Source: an uncultured Pelagibacteraceae bacterium (GTDB taxonomy: Bacteria; Pseudomonadota; Alphaproteobacteria; Pelagibacterales; Pelagibacteraceae). From it: a DNA stretch of 39,395 bases. Under the pieces are notes generated by a model that did not search any database, was not told where the DNA came from, and saw only the letters and a program-made list of their open reading frames with translations. Position 1 is the first letter of the stretch; the number at the start of each line of letters is the position of its first letter. Location of the stretch: assembly GCA_902566755.1 (NCBI GenBank), contig CACFJR010000010.1, forward strand, positions 1-39,395. Reading direction: 5' to 3'. Positions 8,717 to 18,563 of this stretch are shown one piece after another. A program made the position numbers and the translations under genes.

Positions 8717-9927
8717 TGAAAAGAGTTGTTGTAACTGGGATTGGGGTAGTGTCTTGTTTAGGAAACAATCAAGATGAAGTCTATCAGTCTCTATTAAATT
8801 CTAAATCAGGAATTTCTTTTTCTGATGAATACAAAGAGTATAATCTTAAAAGTAACATACATGGAAAACCAAAAATTAATCTTGAAGACCATGTTGATAG
8901 AAAATTTATAAGGTTTATGGGACCTGGCTCAGCTTACAATTATATATCAATGGCAGAGGCAGTTAAAGACTCTGGTTTAGAGGATAAAGATGTAAGCAAT
9001 ATATCAACGGGAATGATAATGGGTTCAGGAGGACCATCTATTGAAAATGTAATTTTAGCAGCTGATAAAACTAGAGCAAAAAGTCCAAAGAGAATGGGTC
9101 CGTTTGTAGTACCAAGAACTATGTCAAGCACTGCTTCTGCAACATTAGCAGTTCCATTTAAAATTAAAGGCGTTAATTACACTATCAGTTCAGCATGCGC
9201 CACTAGTGGACACTGCATTGGTAATGCTATGGAACTAATTCAATTAGGTAAACAAAAAATTATTTTTGCTGGGGGAAGTGACGAAGTTCATTTTGCTATG
9301 ACTGCTATGTTTGATGCAATGACTGCATTATCTTCAAAATATAATGACACACCAGAAAAGGCTTCGAGACCTTATGACAAAACTAGAGATGGATTCGTTA
9401 TAGCTGGTGGCGGAGGAGTTTTAGTTTTAGAGGAATATGAACATGCAAAAGCAAGAGGAGCAAAAATTTACGCAGAATTGACTGGTTATGGCGCTACCTC
9501 TGATGGTTATGATATGGTTGCACCTTCAGGTGAAGGAGCAGTAAGATGTATGCAAATGGCTTTAAGCACTGTAAAAAACAAAATTGATTATATAAATACA
9601 CACGGAACATCCACGCCTGTTGGTGATATTACAGAACTAAAGGCAGTTGGTGAAACATTTAAAGATTATAAACCAAAAATAAGTTCTACAAAATCGTTAG
9701 CTGGTCACTCATTGGGGGCTACGTCTGTTCATGAGGCAATTTATAGTTTAATAATGATGAAAAATAGTTTTATTGCAGCATCTGCAAATATTACTGACAT
9801 GGATGACGAAGCTAAAAAGTATCCGATAGTTACCAAAGTTGAAAAAGGTGTTAATTTAAACTCCGTAATGTCTAATAGTTTTGGTTTTGGTGGAACTAAC
9901 GCAACGCTAGTTTTTGAAAAGGTTTAA
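8716..9927 (+). CDS. fabB: 3-oxoacyl-ACP synthase I
   Basis: FabB is the condensing enzyme that elongates the cis-3-decenoyl-ACP made by FabA. It has 403 residues. The Cys-His-His triad is readable: C161 in [10 protein letters not shown]296 in [12 protein letters not shown] and H331 in SLAGHSLGA, with the conserved Lys at 326. The C-terminal [15 protein letters not shown] is the family ending. It overlaps fabA by one base and is followed by fabI after 3 bases; this three-gene order beside irr recurs in alphaproteobacteria. Confidence 0.97.
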   Translation: MKRVVVTGIGVVSCLGNNQDEVYQSLLNSKSGISFSDEYKEYNLKSNIHGKPKINLEDHVDRKFIRFMGPGSAYNYISMAEAVKDSGLEDKDVSNISTGMIMGSGGPSIENVILAADKTRAKSPKRMGPFVVPRTMSSTASATLAVPFKIKGVNYTISSACATSGHCIGNAMELIQLGKQKIIFAGGSDEVHFAMTAMFDAMTALSSKYNDTPEKASRPYDKTRDGFVIAGGGGVLVLEEYEHAKARGAKIYAELTGYGATSDGYDMVAPSGEGAVRCMQMALSTVKNKIDYINTHGTSTPVGDITELKAVGETFKDYKPKISSTKSLAGHSLGATSVHEAIYSLIMMKNSFIAASANITDMDDEAKKYPIVTKVEKGVNLNSVMSNSFGFGGTNATLVFEKV

Positions 9928-9930
9928 TTT

Positions 9931-10716
9931 ATGGATCTAATGAAAGGAAAAAAAGGACTAATCATGGGTGTTGCAAATGAGAGGTCTATTGCATGGGGAA
10001 TATCTCAAAAATTAGCTGAAGCGGGTGCAGAATTAGCATTCACTTACCTCGGGGATGCTCTTAAAAAAAGAGTAATACCTTTAGCAGAAAAATTAAATTC
10101 AAAAGTTACATTTAGTTGCGATGTTGAAAAAAAAGAAGAAGTAGTACAATTATTCGAAGATATAAAAAATCAATGGGGTCGAATTGACTTTGTGGTTCAT
10201 GCAGTTGCATTTTCAGATAAATCAGAACTGTCTGGTGAGTATCTCAATACAACTAGAGAAAATTTTCTAAGAAGTATGTTAATTTCATGTTTTTCATTTA
10301 CAGAGGTTGCAAAAGAAGCGTCTAAGATAATGAAAGATGGAGGAAGTATGCTAACATTAACCTATGAGTCTACAAAGGCAATTCCAAATTACAATGTTAT
10401 GGGTGTTTGTAAATCTGCATTAGAGGCTAGTGTAAAATATTTAGCAAGGGATTTGGGTTCTAAGAAAATTAGAGTAAATGCAATTAGCGCTGGTCCAATT
10501 AAAACGCTTGCTGCATCTGCAATTGGTGATGCTAAATTCTTATACAAGTGGAATGAGGATCATTCTTTTTTAAAAAGAAATGTTGATATTCACGATGTAG
10601 GAAATTCAGCCTTATATTTATTAAGTGATCTTGGTGGAGGTGTGACTGGTGAAATTCATTATGTTGATGCTGGTTATAACAAAGTAGGAATGCCTGATCC
10701 AAAAAATATGTCATAA
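9931..10716 (+). CDS. fabI: Enoyl-ACP reductase (NADH)
   Basis: FabI carries out the last reduction of each fatty-acid elongation cycle. The 261-residue short-chain dehydrogenase has the FabI nucleotide motif GVANERSIAWGI (13-24) in place of a standard TGxxxGxG. The active-site set is Y145, Y154 and K161 in the TYESTKAIPNYNVMGVCK region. The SAGPIKTLAASAI segment is the substrate-binding loop. It ends the fab operon, but a 40-codon membrane ORF follows after 3 bases and is probably on the same transcript. Confidence 0.96.
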   Translation: MDLMKGKKGLIMGVANERSIAWGISQKLAEAGAELAFTYLGDALKKRVIPLAEKLNSKVTFSCDVEKKEEVVQLFEDIKNQWGRIDFVVHAVAFSDKSELSGEYLNTTRENFLRSMLISCFSFTEVAKEASKIMKDGGSMLTLTYESTKAIPNYNVMGVCKSALEASVKYLARDLGSKKIRVNAISAGPIKTLAASAIGDAKFLYKWNEDHSFLKRNVDIHDVGNSALYLLSDLGGGVTGEIHYVDAGYNKVGMPDPKNMS

Positions 10717-10719
10717 ACT

Positions 10720-10842
10720 ATGGTGGAAATTCTTCTATCAATTTTTGTTTTATTAGTCGTTTTAATGTACTTATTTAGGCCAACTTCCAAAAATGAAAAA
10801 GATCATTTCAATGACAAAAATAATTGGAGAGGTGGATTTTAG
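10720..10842 (+). CDS. 40-aa single-pass membrane peptide downstream of fabI
   Basis: This short ORF starts 3 bases after the fabI stop. It encodes a hydrophobic helix (ILLSIFVLLVVLMYLF, residues 4-19) and a polar tail ending NNWRGGF. It fills the whole space up to the convergent pnp stop, leaving only 5 bases. In a genome with almost no non-coding DNA, that packing argues that it is real. The pattern is an N-out/C-in peptide with a conserved-looking tail. The function is unknown, and I do not recognise a family. Confidence 0.55.
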   Translation: MVEILLSIFVLLVVLMYLFRPTSKNEKDHFNDKNNWRGGF

Positions 10843-10847
10843 TAATT

Positions 10848-12920
10848 TTAAACAGCTGCCTGCTTAATTGATAGTTTTACTTTTCCTCTATCAAAACCAA
10901 TAACTTTTACTTTTACTTCATCACCTTCTTTTACAACATCAGTAACTTTAGCTACTCTCTTGTCCGCTAGTTCCGAAATATGAACAAGGCCATCTTGTTT
11001 GCCTAAGAAATTTACAAAAGCTCCAAACTCCATAATTTTCATAACTTTGCCGTTATAAATCTTGTTAAGTTCAGCTTTTGCTGTAAGATCTTTAATCATT
11101 TGCATAGCTTTGTTTCTAGAATCTTCATCTGGTGCTGCTACAGTTACTACCCCTTCATCATTGACATCTACTTTTGCTCCTGATTTTTCAACAATTTCTC
11201 TTATTGTAGCTCCACCCTTACCGATGACAGTTGCTATATCTTTCTTATCAACTGTAATTTTTTCCATTTTTGGAGTGTGTTTACCGACATCTTTTCTTGA
11301 TTTCGCTAAAGCTTTATTCATCTCTTCCAAAATATGAATTCTTCCATCTTTTGCTTGCTTCAATGCTTGCTCCATAATTTCAAAAGTAATACCAGTTATC
11401 TTTATATCCATCTGAAGGGATGTAATTCCGTCTTTCGTTCCAGCTACCTTAAAATCCATGTCTCCAAGGTGATCTTCATCTCCAAGAATATCTGAAAGTA
11501 CGCTAAACTCATCTCCTTCTTTAATTAAGCCCATTGCTATACCTGCAACAGGCTCCTTAATTGGAACTCCTGCATCCATTAATGCGAGTGATGAACCACA
11601 TACAGTTGCCATAGATGAAGATCCATTGGACTCTGTAATTTCAGAGACTATTCTAAAAGTATATGGAAAACTTTCTTTAGAAGGTAATGAAGAGTTGATT
11701 GCTCTCCAGGCCAATTTTCCATGCCCAATTTCCCTTCTTCCAGTACCAATTCTGCCAGTCTCTCCAACAGAAAAAGGTGGGAAGTTGTAGTGAAGCATAA
11801 ATCTTTCTCTTTGAAGTCCATCTAAACTTTCAATTCTTTGTTCGTCATCAGAAGTTCCTAGAGTGGTTGTAACTATTGCTTGAGTTTCTCCTCTAGTAAA
11901 TAAAGCAGATCCATGAACTCTTGGAAGTACTCCAACTTCACACATAATTGGTCTTACATCAGCAAGACCTCTTCCATCGATTCTGTTTTTATTTTTTAAT
12001 ATATCAGTTCTTACAATTCCTTTTTCAATATCTTTAAGTTCATGCATAACATCTAACTCTGTAAAATTTTCATCTTCTTCATAGAGTTTTTTTGCTTTTT
12101 CTGTAACTTCAGATATTAAATTTGATCTTTCTTGTTTATCTTTTATTGAGAATGCTTTTTTTAAGTCTTTAGTAAATTCGCCCTCTAATTTTTTCTTAAC
12201 AGATGACAAGTCTTTTTTTTCAACAACCCAATCAGGTTTTTTACATTCCTTAGCTAAGTCTTCGATCATTTTTACAACAGGAACAAATCCCTCATGACCA
12301 AATTTCACAGCATCTAACATTTGTTGCTCAGTTAGGCCACTTGCCTCTGACTCTACCATTAGCACAGCGTCTTTTGTCCCAGCAACTACTAAATCTAACT
12401 TTGAATTTTCTAAATCTTTTTTTGATGGATTTAAAACATATTTTCCACCGATAAAACCGACTCTTGACGCTCCAACTGGTCCTAAAAAAGGCATTCCAGA
12501 GATAGCTAATGCAGCCGAAGAGGCAATGATAGATAAAATATCAGCCTCATTTTCTTTATCATATGAAATTACTGTGGGTAAAACTTGTACTTCATTTTTA
12601 AATTCATCTGGAAACAACGGTCTTATAGGTCTATCAATCAATCGTGAGATAAGAGTTTCGCTCTCTGTAGGTCTCGCTTCCCTTTTAAAGTATCCTCCAG
12701 GTATTTTACCGGCAGCGTAATATTTTTCTTGGTAATTTACCGATAAGGGAAAGTAATCTACATCTGGATTAACTTTTTTTGCACCTACGGCCGTTGCTAA
12801 AACTACAGTCTCACCACAAGTTGCTATTATTGCTCCATCTGCTTGACGAGCAACCTTTCCTGTCTCAAGGGTGATTTTCTTCCCACCAAAATTTATTTCT
12901 TTTTTAAAAACTTTAAACAT
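10848..12920 (-). CDS. pnp: Polyribonucleotide nucleotidyltransferase (PNPase)
   Basis: PNPase is a 3'-to-5' phosphorolytic exoribonuclease and a component of RNA degradation. The 690-residue protein is slightly shorter than E. coli's 711. It has two RNase PH-like domains (about 1-215 and 300-545) split by the helical linker, then a KH domain ([15 protein letters not shown]) and a C-terminal S1 domain (from about 616). It ends right after the S1 domain (KLSIKQAAV), without the acidic or RNase E-binding tail seen in larger enzymes. The ATG directly abuts the rpsO stop (TAAATG); the Shine-Dalgarno AGGAAA is made by the last codons of rpsO. Confidence 0.97.
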   Translation of the reverse strand: MFKVFKKEINFGGKKITLETGKVARQADGAIIATCGETVVLATAVGAKKVNPDVDYFPLSVNYQEKYYAAGKIPGGYFKREARPTESETLISRLIDRPIRPLFPDEFKNEVQVLPTVISYDKENEADILSIIASSAALAISGMPFLGPVGASRVGFIGGKYVLNPSKKDLENSKLDLVVAGTKDAVLMVESEASGLTEQQMLDAVKFGHEGFVPVVKMIEDLAKECKKPDWVVEKKDLSSVKKKLEGEFTKDLKKAFSIKDKQERSNLISEVTEKAKKLYEEDENFTELDVMHELKDIEKGIVRTDILKNKNRIDGRGLADVRPIMCEVGVLPRVHGSALFTRGETQAIVTTTLGTSDDEQRIESLDGLQRERFMLHYNFPPFSVGETGRIGTGRREIGHGKLAWRAINSSLPSKESFPYTFRIVSEITESNGSSSMATVCGSSLALMDAGVPIKEPVAGIAMGLIKEGDEFSVLSDILGDEDHLGDMDFKVAGTKDGITSLQMDIKITGITFEIMEQALKQAKDGRIHILEEMNKALAKSRKDVGKHTPKMEKITVDKKDIATVIGKGGATIREIVEKSGAKVDVNDEGVVTVAAPDEDSRNKAMQMIKDLTAKAELNKIYNGKVMKIMEFGAFVNFLGKQDGLVHISELADKRVAKVTDVVKEGDEVKVKVIGFDRGKVKLSIKQAAV

Positions 12921-13169
12921 TTATTTCCTTAAGTTTAATTTAGTTAATATATTTTTGTAAGCATCAGATTTATTTTTTTTAAGATAATCTAATAATTTCT
13001 TTCTCTTATTTACTGCTTTTAACAGTCCTACAGATGAATGTTTGTCTTTTTTAAATTTCTTCATATGAGTTGATAAATTTTCAATTTTATCGGTTAACAA
13101 AGCAATTTGTGCCTCTGAAGATCCAGTGTCTTTTTCATGTAAAGCAACTTCTTTTAATTTTTTGTTCAT
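12921..13169 (-). CDS. rpsO: 30S ribosomal protein S15
   Basis: S15 binds 16S rRNA at a three-way junction early in 30S assembly. The 82-residue protein is a few residues shorter than E. coli S15 (89). It has the typical DTGSSEAQIALLTDKI (15-30), LSTHMKKFKKDKHS and LLKAVNKRKKLLDYLKK segments. A Shine-Dalgarno (AGGAAAG) precedes the ATG. It lies between rbfA (7 bases) and pnp (0 bases). truB, which often separates rbfA and rpsO, is absent. Confidence 0.97.
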   Translation of the reverse strand: MNKKLKEVALHEKDTGSSEAQIALLTDKIENLSTHMKKFKKDKHSSVGLLKAVNKRKKLLDYLKKNKSDAYKNILTKLNLRK

Positions 13170-13176
13170 TTCTTTC

Positions 13177-13542
13177 CTATTTATTTGTTTGTTTAATTAA
13201 ATTCTCAATTTTTTCAGCATAATCGAAAGACTCGTCTTTAACAAATAGAAGTTTTGGTAAAAACTTCATGTTAATTTTTTTTGATAAAGTTTTTCTTATT
13301 ACATAAGAAAATTCTTTTAGATTTTCCACAGTTTCATCGGAATTTATTCCACCAAGAGGTAAGACGAAAGTTTTTGCAGTTTTAAGGTCTGGACTCATTC
13401 TAACTTCAGTCACTGTTATTCCTTTAGTTTGCACGTTTGGAAGTTTTGCTTCATCCTTTAAAAAAATCATACTTAATGCTTGCTTAATCATCTCACCAAC
13501 TCTAAGCTGCCTTTGGGTAATTGGTTTTCCTAATTTTCCCAT
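13177..13542 (-). CDS. rbfA: Ribosome-binding factor A
   Basis: RbfA helps late maturation of the 30S subunit around the 5' end of 16S rRNA. The 121-residue KH-like protein shows the family order: RQLRVGEMIKQALS at the N-terminus, GITVTEVRMSPDLKTAKTFVLPLG in the middle and the SKKINMKFLPKLLFVKDESFDYAEKIENLI ending region. Its ATG shares a base with the infB stop (TAATG), which is the usual coupling of infB and rbfA. Confidence 0.95.
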   Translation of the reverse strand: MGKLGKPITQRQLRVGEMIKQALSMIFLKDEAKLPNVQTKGITVTEVRMSPDLKTAKTFVLPLGGINSDETVENLKEFSYVIRKTLSKKINMKFLPKLLFVKDESFDYAEKIENLIKQTNK

Positions 13543-15755
13543 TATACTGATCTCTCTGTTGTTTTTGAGTTGTACGCCTCAATGATATCCTTCTTCTGGA
13601 AATCATTAAAATTTTTCAAGGTTATCCCACATTCTAATCCTTCTGTAACTTGTTTTGTTTGATTTTTTTCCCTAAAAATAGATCCAATTTTTCCTGTAAA
13701 AACAACTGTTCCATCTCTGATAACTCTAGCTAGAGAATCCTGATTTATTTCACCTGTGGTTACTTTTGAGCCAGCAACTTTACCAACTTTTGAGACTTTA
13801 AAAATTTCTAAAATTTCCGCCGAACCAGTTATGCTTTCTTCTATCTCTGGTGAGAGCAAACCAGACATTTTGCTCTTTACGAAATCTATTAATTCATAAA
13901 TGATATTAAAAGACGAAATTTTTACTACACTTTGCTCGGCAATTTTTTTAGCTTCTTTGCTTGGCTTTACATTAAAGGCTATGAGAACAGCATTTGAAGC
14001 CTTTGCTAAGTTAACATCAGTTTCGGTGACCATTCCAACATCTGATAAAATAATTTTTGGTTTTACTTCATCATGTTTTATTAAGTTTACAGCATTTTTA
14101 ATTGCCTCGGATGAACCATGGACGTCTGACTTTATAATAATGTTTAATTCCTCACTTGTTTGATCTTTAAAAGCAGAGTCTTGAGTTATAATTGAAACTT
14201 GGCTCTTTTTGGATTGAGCTTCATTTATTCTTGCTTCACTTAAAACCTTAGCCTCTTTATCTGTATCAAGAACTAAAAAATCATCACCAGATTTTGAAGC
14301 CCCACTTATTCCTAATATTTCGACTGGTGTAGATGGTAAAGCTTCGTCAACAGATTTTCCAGTGTCATCAATTATCGCTCTCACCTTTCCCCATTGAGGC
14401 CCACATACAAAATGATCCCCTTTTTTTAATTTTCCGGATGTCACAATTATGTTTGCAATTGGACCTCTCCCAATATCAATTTTTGACTCTAAAACAATAC
14501 CAGTAGCTTTATTATCAAAATCTGTTTTCAAATTTAAAAGTTCAGATTGTAAAGTTATAGACTCCAAAAGTTTATCAATGTTCTTTTTTGTTTTTGCAGA
14601 AATTTCTACCATAAGCGTGTCTCCTGACAAATCTTCAGCAATTAATTCGTGCTCTAAAAGCTGATTTTTAATTTTTTGTGGATCAGCATCTGGTAAATCA
14701 CACTTATTTATTGCCACAACAATAGGTACCTTTGCTGCCTTAGCATGCTTAATCGACTCTATTGTTTGGGGTTTGACCCCGTCGTCTGCAGCTACTACTA
14801 ACACAACAATATCTGTCAACTTTGAACCTCTCGCTCTCATTTCTGTAAATGCAGCATGGCCAGGGGTGTCTATAAAAGTTATTTTTTCATTGTTATGAAC
14901 TATTTGATATGCACCTACATGTTGGGTAATTCCACCATGTTCACCTGATACAACATTTGTGCTTCTTAGCACATCTAAAACTGATGTTTTTCCATGATCT
15001 ACATGACCCATAACTGTTATTATTGGAGGTCTATTTTGAAGATTTTCAGATTTTATCTCCTTAATTTTGCTTACCATTTCTTCTGCTTTTTTTTCTTTTA
15101 AAGGAATATGACCAAATTCTTTAACTAGATATTCAGCGGTATCAGCATCAATAGTGTGATTTATCGTTACAGTAACACCCATTCCCATCAAATGTTTTAT
15201 AATACTAGATGATTGTTCAGCCATTCTATTTGCAAGATCTCTTATAGTAATAAGCTCTGGTATACTTACTTCTCTTTTTACATTTTTTGAGTTTTCATCA
15301 TCATTTGTATTTTTTGTTTCTCTTAATTCTTTCTCTCTTGCTCTTTTAATTGAGGCTAAACTTCTTGATCTAAATTCTATATCTTCACTTAAAGCTCTTG
15401 AAACGGTAAGTTTAAGTTCCCTTTTTTTAGTTGAAAATTTATTTTTACCGTCCTTATCTTTAGAATCACCTTTTATTTTCTTAGTTGCTCTTTGCTCAGC
15501 AAGTTTTCTCCTCTCATAATCGCTTATTTTTGATGGAAATGGAGATTTTCCCGATTTTGGTGCAAAAGATGGTTTACCTGAAAATGGTTTTTTATGAAAT
15601 TTTTGAGATTCAGGGTTACTTTTATTAAATGGTTTGGAAATTTTTTTCTCAGTAACAAACTTTTGTTTTTTTTTGTTGTTTGTTAAACCCTGACTATCAT
15701 ATAAATTTTTTCTGGGTTTTCCTGATATTGTTAATTTTGTTTTTTTTGTTTCCAT
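13542..15755 (-). CDS. infB: Translation initiation factor IF-2
   Basis: IF-2 is a GTPase that delivers fMet-tRNA to the 30S subunit and promotes subunit joining. It has 737 residues, shorter than E. coli's 890 because the N-terminal region is reduced. Residues 1-160 are Lys/Ser-rich and low complexity, and an IF2N-like segment ([15 protein letters not shown]) precedes the G domain. G1 is GHVDHGKT (250-257), followed by G3 DTPGHAAF, G4 NKCDLP and G5 SAKTKKN. Domains II-IV follow, ending in [15 protein letters not shown], the C2 initiator-tRNA site. It lies 12 bases after nusA; the small ylxR gene often found between them is not present. Confidence 0.97.
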   Translation of the reverse strand: METKKTKLTISGKPRKNLYDSQGLTNNKKKQKFVTEKKISKPFNKSNPESQKFHKKPFSGKPSFAPKSGKSPFPSKISDYERRKLAEQRATKKIKGDSKDKDGKNKFSTKKRELKLTVSRALSEDIEFRSRSLASIKRAREKELRETKNTNDDENSKNVKREVSIPELITIRDLANRMAEQSSSIIKHLMGMGVTVTINHTIDADTAEYLVKEFGHIPLKEKKAEEMVSKIKEIKSENLQNRPPIITVMGHVDHGKTSVLDVLRSTNVVSGEHGGITQHVGAYQIVHNNEKITFIDTPGHAAFTEMRARGSKLTDIVVLVVAADDGVKPQTIESIKHAKAAKVPIVVAINKCDLPDADPQKIKNQLLEHELIAEDLSGDTLMVEISAKTKKNIDKLLESITLQSELLNLKTDFDNKATGIVLESKIDIGRGPIANIIVTSGKLKKGDHFVCGPQWGKVRAIIDDTGKSVDEALPSTPVEILGISGASKSGDDFLVLDTDKEAKVLSEARINEAQSKKSQVSIITQDSAFKDQTSEELNIIIKSDVHGSSEAIKNAVNLIKHDEVKPKIILSDVGMVTETDVNLAKASNAVLIAFNVKPSKEAKKIAEQSVVKISSFNIIYELIDFVKSKMSGLLSPEIEESITGSAEILEIFKVSKVGKVAGSKVTTGEINQDSLARVIRDGTVVFTGKIGSIFREKNQTKQVTEGLECGITLKNFNDFQKKDIIEAYNSKTTERSV

Positions 15756-15767
15756 TTTTTTTCATTT

Positions 15768-17309
15768 CTAATTTTTATAAATTTTATCTCTAGCTGACAT
15801 GATTAAATCATCCGCCTCTTTTCTTGAAAGTGCAAAATCCTCGAGATAGCCTTTAATTTTTATTTTTTCACCTTTGATTATGTCGAAACCACCTATCAAT
15901 TCATCCGACGCCAAATCAGCAAAATCGTTCAAAGATAAAATTTTTTGTTCGCCCAAGGTTAAAAGCATACCTGGCGTAAGACCTTTATGTTCTGTTAAAT
16001 CCGACTGAATTCCCAAGTCTTTGATCTTTTGTTGTATTTCCTCTTGATCTTTTTGATAAAATTCTTTTGCTCTTTGGACTAATTCTTTAGCTGTTTCTTC
16101 CTCGATACCCTCTATTTTAGATAAATTATCTATTTCACTATCTTTAATATCCTCAATTGTTGAAAAACCTTCGGCCACAAGCAACTGTCCTAACGTTTCA
16201 TCAACTTCAAGGTTTTTCATCAAAGTGTCTGTTTTATCTTTAAATTCTACTTGTCTTCTCTCTGACTCTTCCTTGTCAGTCATAATATTAATTTCATAGT
16301 TTAAAAGCTTTGTTGCAAGTCTTACATTTTGACCTCTTCTACCAATAGCTTTGCTCAGATTTTCTTCAGTTAAGATGACATCCATTTTTTTTTGCTCTGA
16401 GTCTACGATCACTTTTTGGACCTCTGCTGGAGATAAAGCATTTGAAACAACCAAAGCTGGGTCTTCAGACCAATTAACAATGTCGATTTTTTCCCCTTGT
16501 AGTTCATTGACTACTGCTTGTACTCTGCTTCCCCTCATACCAACACACGCCCCAACTGGATCAAGTGATGTATCTACAGCTTGAACACAAATTTTAGCTC
16601 TGCTTCCTGGATCTCTTGCAGATGATTTTATTTCTATAAGCCCGTCATAGATCTCTGGAACTTCTTGAATAAATAATTTTTCCATGAACTTTGGATGTGC
16701 TCTTGATAAGAAAATTTGTTGACCTCTTTGTTCTCTCCTGACATCATAACAGTAAGCCTTTACTCTATCACCTGCTTTTATATTCTCTCTTGGAATCATT
16801 TCGTTTTTTTGAATTATTGCCTCTGTTCTACCTAGATCAACTATAACGTTTCCAAATTCTAATCTTTTAACGATCCCACTTAATATTGTGTCTTTTTTAT
16901 CTATAAATTCGTTAAATTGTCTTTCTCTTTCTGCCTCCCTAACATTAAAACTGATTACTTGTTTTGCGGTTTGCGCAGCTATTCTTCCAAAATCAAAAGA
17001 TGGTAAAGGTTGTAAAACCTCATCCCCAATTTTTTTTTCGCCATATTTTTCTGCATCTTTTAGGCTAATTTCTGTGTTGGAATTTTCTGGTACTTCTACA
17101 ACTACTAATTTTCTAAAAAGTTCAATATCTCCACTATCTCTATTAATTAAGACTTTTATTTCATTTTCGTTTCCAAACTTAGATTTTGCTGCTTTTGCAA
17201 TTCCGGTTTCCATTGAATTAATAATCAATTCTTTATCAATAGATTTTTCAAGTGCTACAGCTTCAGCTATTCTAAGTAACTCTAGTTTATCTGCTCTTTT
17301 GTTTAACAT
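15768..17309 (-). CDS. nusA: Transcription termination/antitermination factor NusA
   Basis: NusA binds RNA polymerase and nascent RNA to modulate pausing, termination and antitermination. I choose the start at 17309 (MLNKRADKLELLRIAEAVA), which has GGAG four bases upstream and the family N-terminus. The open frame continues 15 codons further up to an ATG at 17354, but that would translate through a hairpin. The product has 513 residues: an N-terminal RNAP-binding domain (1-110), S1 (about 120-190), KH1 and KH2 (including GACVGMRGSRVQAVVNEL and AIGRRGQNVRLA) and two C-terminal acidic helix-hairpin-helix repeats. rimP, normally directly upstream, is missing here; metK precedes it. A promoter and an attenuator-like hairpin occupy the 90-base gap. 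Confidence 0.95.
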   Translation of the reverse strand: MLNKRADKLELLRIAEAVALEKSIDKELIINSMETGIAKAAKSKFGNENEIKVLINRDSGDIELFRKLVVVEVPENSNTEISLKDAEKYGEKKIGDEVLQPLPSFDFGRIAAQTAKQVISFNVREAERERQFNEFIDKKDTILSGIVKRLEFGNVIVDLGRTEAIIQKNEMIPRENIKAGDRVKAYCYDVRREQRGQQIFLSRAHPKFMEKLFIQEVPEIYDGLIEIKSSARDPGSRAKICVQAVDTSLDPVGACVGMRGSRVQAVVNELQGEKIDIVNWSEDPALVVSNALSPAEVQKVIVDSEQKKMDVILTEENLSKAIGRRGQNVRLATKLLNYEINIMTDKEESERRQVEFKDKTDTLMKNLEVDETLGQLLVAEGFSTIEDIKDSEIDNLSKIEGIEEETAKELVQRAKEFYQKDQEEIQQKIKDLGIQSDLTEHKGLTPGMLLTLGEQKILSLNDFADLASDELIGGFDIIKGEKIKIKGYLEDFALSRKEADDLIMSARDKIYKN

Positions 17310-17317
17310 TCTTCTCC

Positions 17318-17342
17318 AAAAAAAAATGGGCCGAAGCCCATT
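17318..17342 (-). terminator. Attenuator-like hairpin with cUUCGg loop at the nusA start
   Basis: On the - strand the sequence forms AATGGGC-TTCG-GCCCATT, a perfect 7-bp stem closed by the very stable C(UUCG)G tetraloop, followed by an unbroken T run (nine T counting the stem end). That is the form of an intrinsic terminator. The T run touches the GGAG Shine-Dalgarno of nusA, so it must be read through for nusA to be expressed, unless transcription begins inside it. It may terminate metK readthrough, attenuate the nusA operon or gate ribosome access. On the + strand no T run follows, so it is one-directional. Confidence 0.75.
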
Positions 17343-17366
17343 ATTAAAATTCAACGATTTAAAGAA

Positions 17367-17395
17367 TATATAGTTATTTTTAACTATTTTTTCAA
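17367..17395 (-). promoter_or_regulatory. Predicted sigma-70-type promoter of the nusA operon
   Basis: Reading the - strand, TTGAAA (17395-17390) and TATATA (17372-17367) are separated by 17 bases, close to the ideal vegetative promoter. The spacer contains an exact inverted repeat, ATAGTTA-AAAA-TAACTAT (17387-17370), which could be an operator. Transcription would start near 17360, about 20 bases before the attenuator hairpin. Confidence 0.5.
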
Positions 17396-17399
17396 CTTT

Positions 17400-18563
17400 T
17401 TACTTAGAAAATATCGATTTTTTATCCGTTTTTTCCCAGGAAAAAGAACCATTACCCTCTGGTTCCCTGCCGAAATGACCATAAGCAGCTGATTTTTCAT
17501 AAATGGGTTTATTTAAACCTAACATTTCTCTTATACCTCTAGGACTTAAATCAAAATTTTCACTAATCAATTTTTCTACATGTTTATTTTTTTCTTCATC
17601 ATTATCAAATAAATCAACGTAGATGGACAATGGTTTAGATACTCCAATGGCATAGGCAAGTTGTATTAAACACTTATCTGCAATTTTTGAAGCAACAACA
17701 TTTTTTGCTAAATATCTAGAAGCATAAGCAGCCGATCGATCAACCTTGGTTGGGTCTTTACCTGAAAAAGCTCCCCCACCATGTGGTGCAGCACCACCAT
17801 ATGTATCAACAATAATTTTTCTACCTGTGAGACCACTGTCTCCGTCGGGACCACCAATAACAAAGTTTCCTGTTGGATTAATATAAATTTCTTTTTCATC
17901 TAAATTGTTTAGAAGATTTTTTGGTATAGATTTTTCAATATACGGCATAACTAATTTTCTTACTTGAGATTGATCCACATCTGCAGAATGTTGAGTTGAG
18001 ATAACCACAGATTTAACATTTGCAGGTTTGCCATCTTTATATTCAATTGTTATTTGGCTTTTAGAGTCTGGCTCAATGTTTTTTAATTTTCCAGATTTTC
18101 TATCCGCAGCCATCAGTCTTAAAATCTTATGTGAATAATGTATAGGTGCAGGCATTAAAACATCAGTCTCATTGCATGCATAGCCAAACATAATCCCTTG
18201 GTCCCCTGCTCCCTCATCTTTATTACCAGACGAGTCGACTCCCATTGCTATGTCGGCTGATTGAGCATGTAAATGACTTTCAATTTTAGTTGCTTCTTTC
18301 CATGTAAAACCATCCTGATCATAACCGATATCTTTGATACAATGTCTTACTTTTTCTATAAGATCATTTTTTTTAATTTCTGGTCCTCTTACTTCTCCAG
18401 CAAGCACCACTTTATTTGTCGTTGTTAATGTTTCACAAGCTACTCTTGATTGAGGCTCAGCACCTAAATATGTATCTACAACCATATCAGAAATTCTATC
18501 GCAAACTTTGTCTGGATGACCTTCAGAGACGGATTCGCTTGTAAATAAATAATTCTTTTTCAT
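17400..18563 (-). CDS. metK: S-adenosylmethionine synthetase
   Basis: MetK makes S-adenosylmethionine from ATP and methionine. The 387-residue protein shows the N-terminal [14 protein letters not shown] (ATP-binding His and Asp), the [12 protein letters not shown] hexapeptide region, the P-loop-like [25 protein letters not shown] segment and the C-terminal [13 protein letters not shown]. All are intact. The start overlaps the lnt stop by ATGA and has a strong Shine-Dalgarno (GGGGAG) inside lnt. Because it is inside an operon with a 4-base overlap, there is no room for a SAM riboswitch directly upstream. Confidence 0.97.
   Translation of the reverse strand: MKKNYLFTSESVSEGHPDKVCDRISDMVVDTYLGAEPQSRVACETLTTTNKVVLAGEVRGPEIKKNDLIEKVRHCIKDIGYDQDGFTWKEATKIESHLHAQSADIAMGVDSSGNKDEGAGDQGIMFGYACNETDVLMPAPIHYSHKILRLMAADRKSGKLKNIEPDSKSQITIEYKDGKPANVKSVVISTQHSADVDQSQVRKLVMPYIEKSIPKNLLNNLDEKEIYINPTGNFVIGGPDGDSGLTGRKIIVDTYGGAAPHGGGAFSGKDPTKVDRSAAYASRYLAKNVVASKIADKCLIQLAYAIGVSKPLSIYVDLFDNDEEKNKHVEKLISENFDLSPRGIREMLGLNKPIYEKSAAYGHFGREPEGNGSFSWEKTDKKSIFSK

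Noticed and set aside
17310..17354. Upstream ATG extending nusA by 15 codons
   Set aside because: The extension translates through the hairpin, has no family similarity, and a GGAG lies correctly before the ATG at 17309.
17370..17387. ATAGTTA-N4-TAACTAT hairpin as the metK terminator
   Set aside because: The stem is A/T only with no following T run on either strand; it fits better as an operator-like repeat within the nusA promoter spacer.
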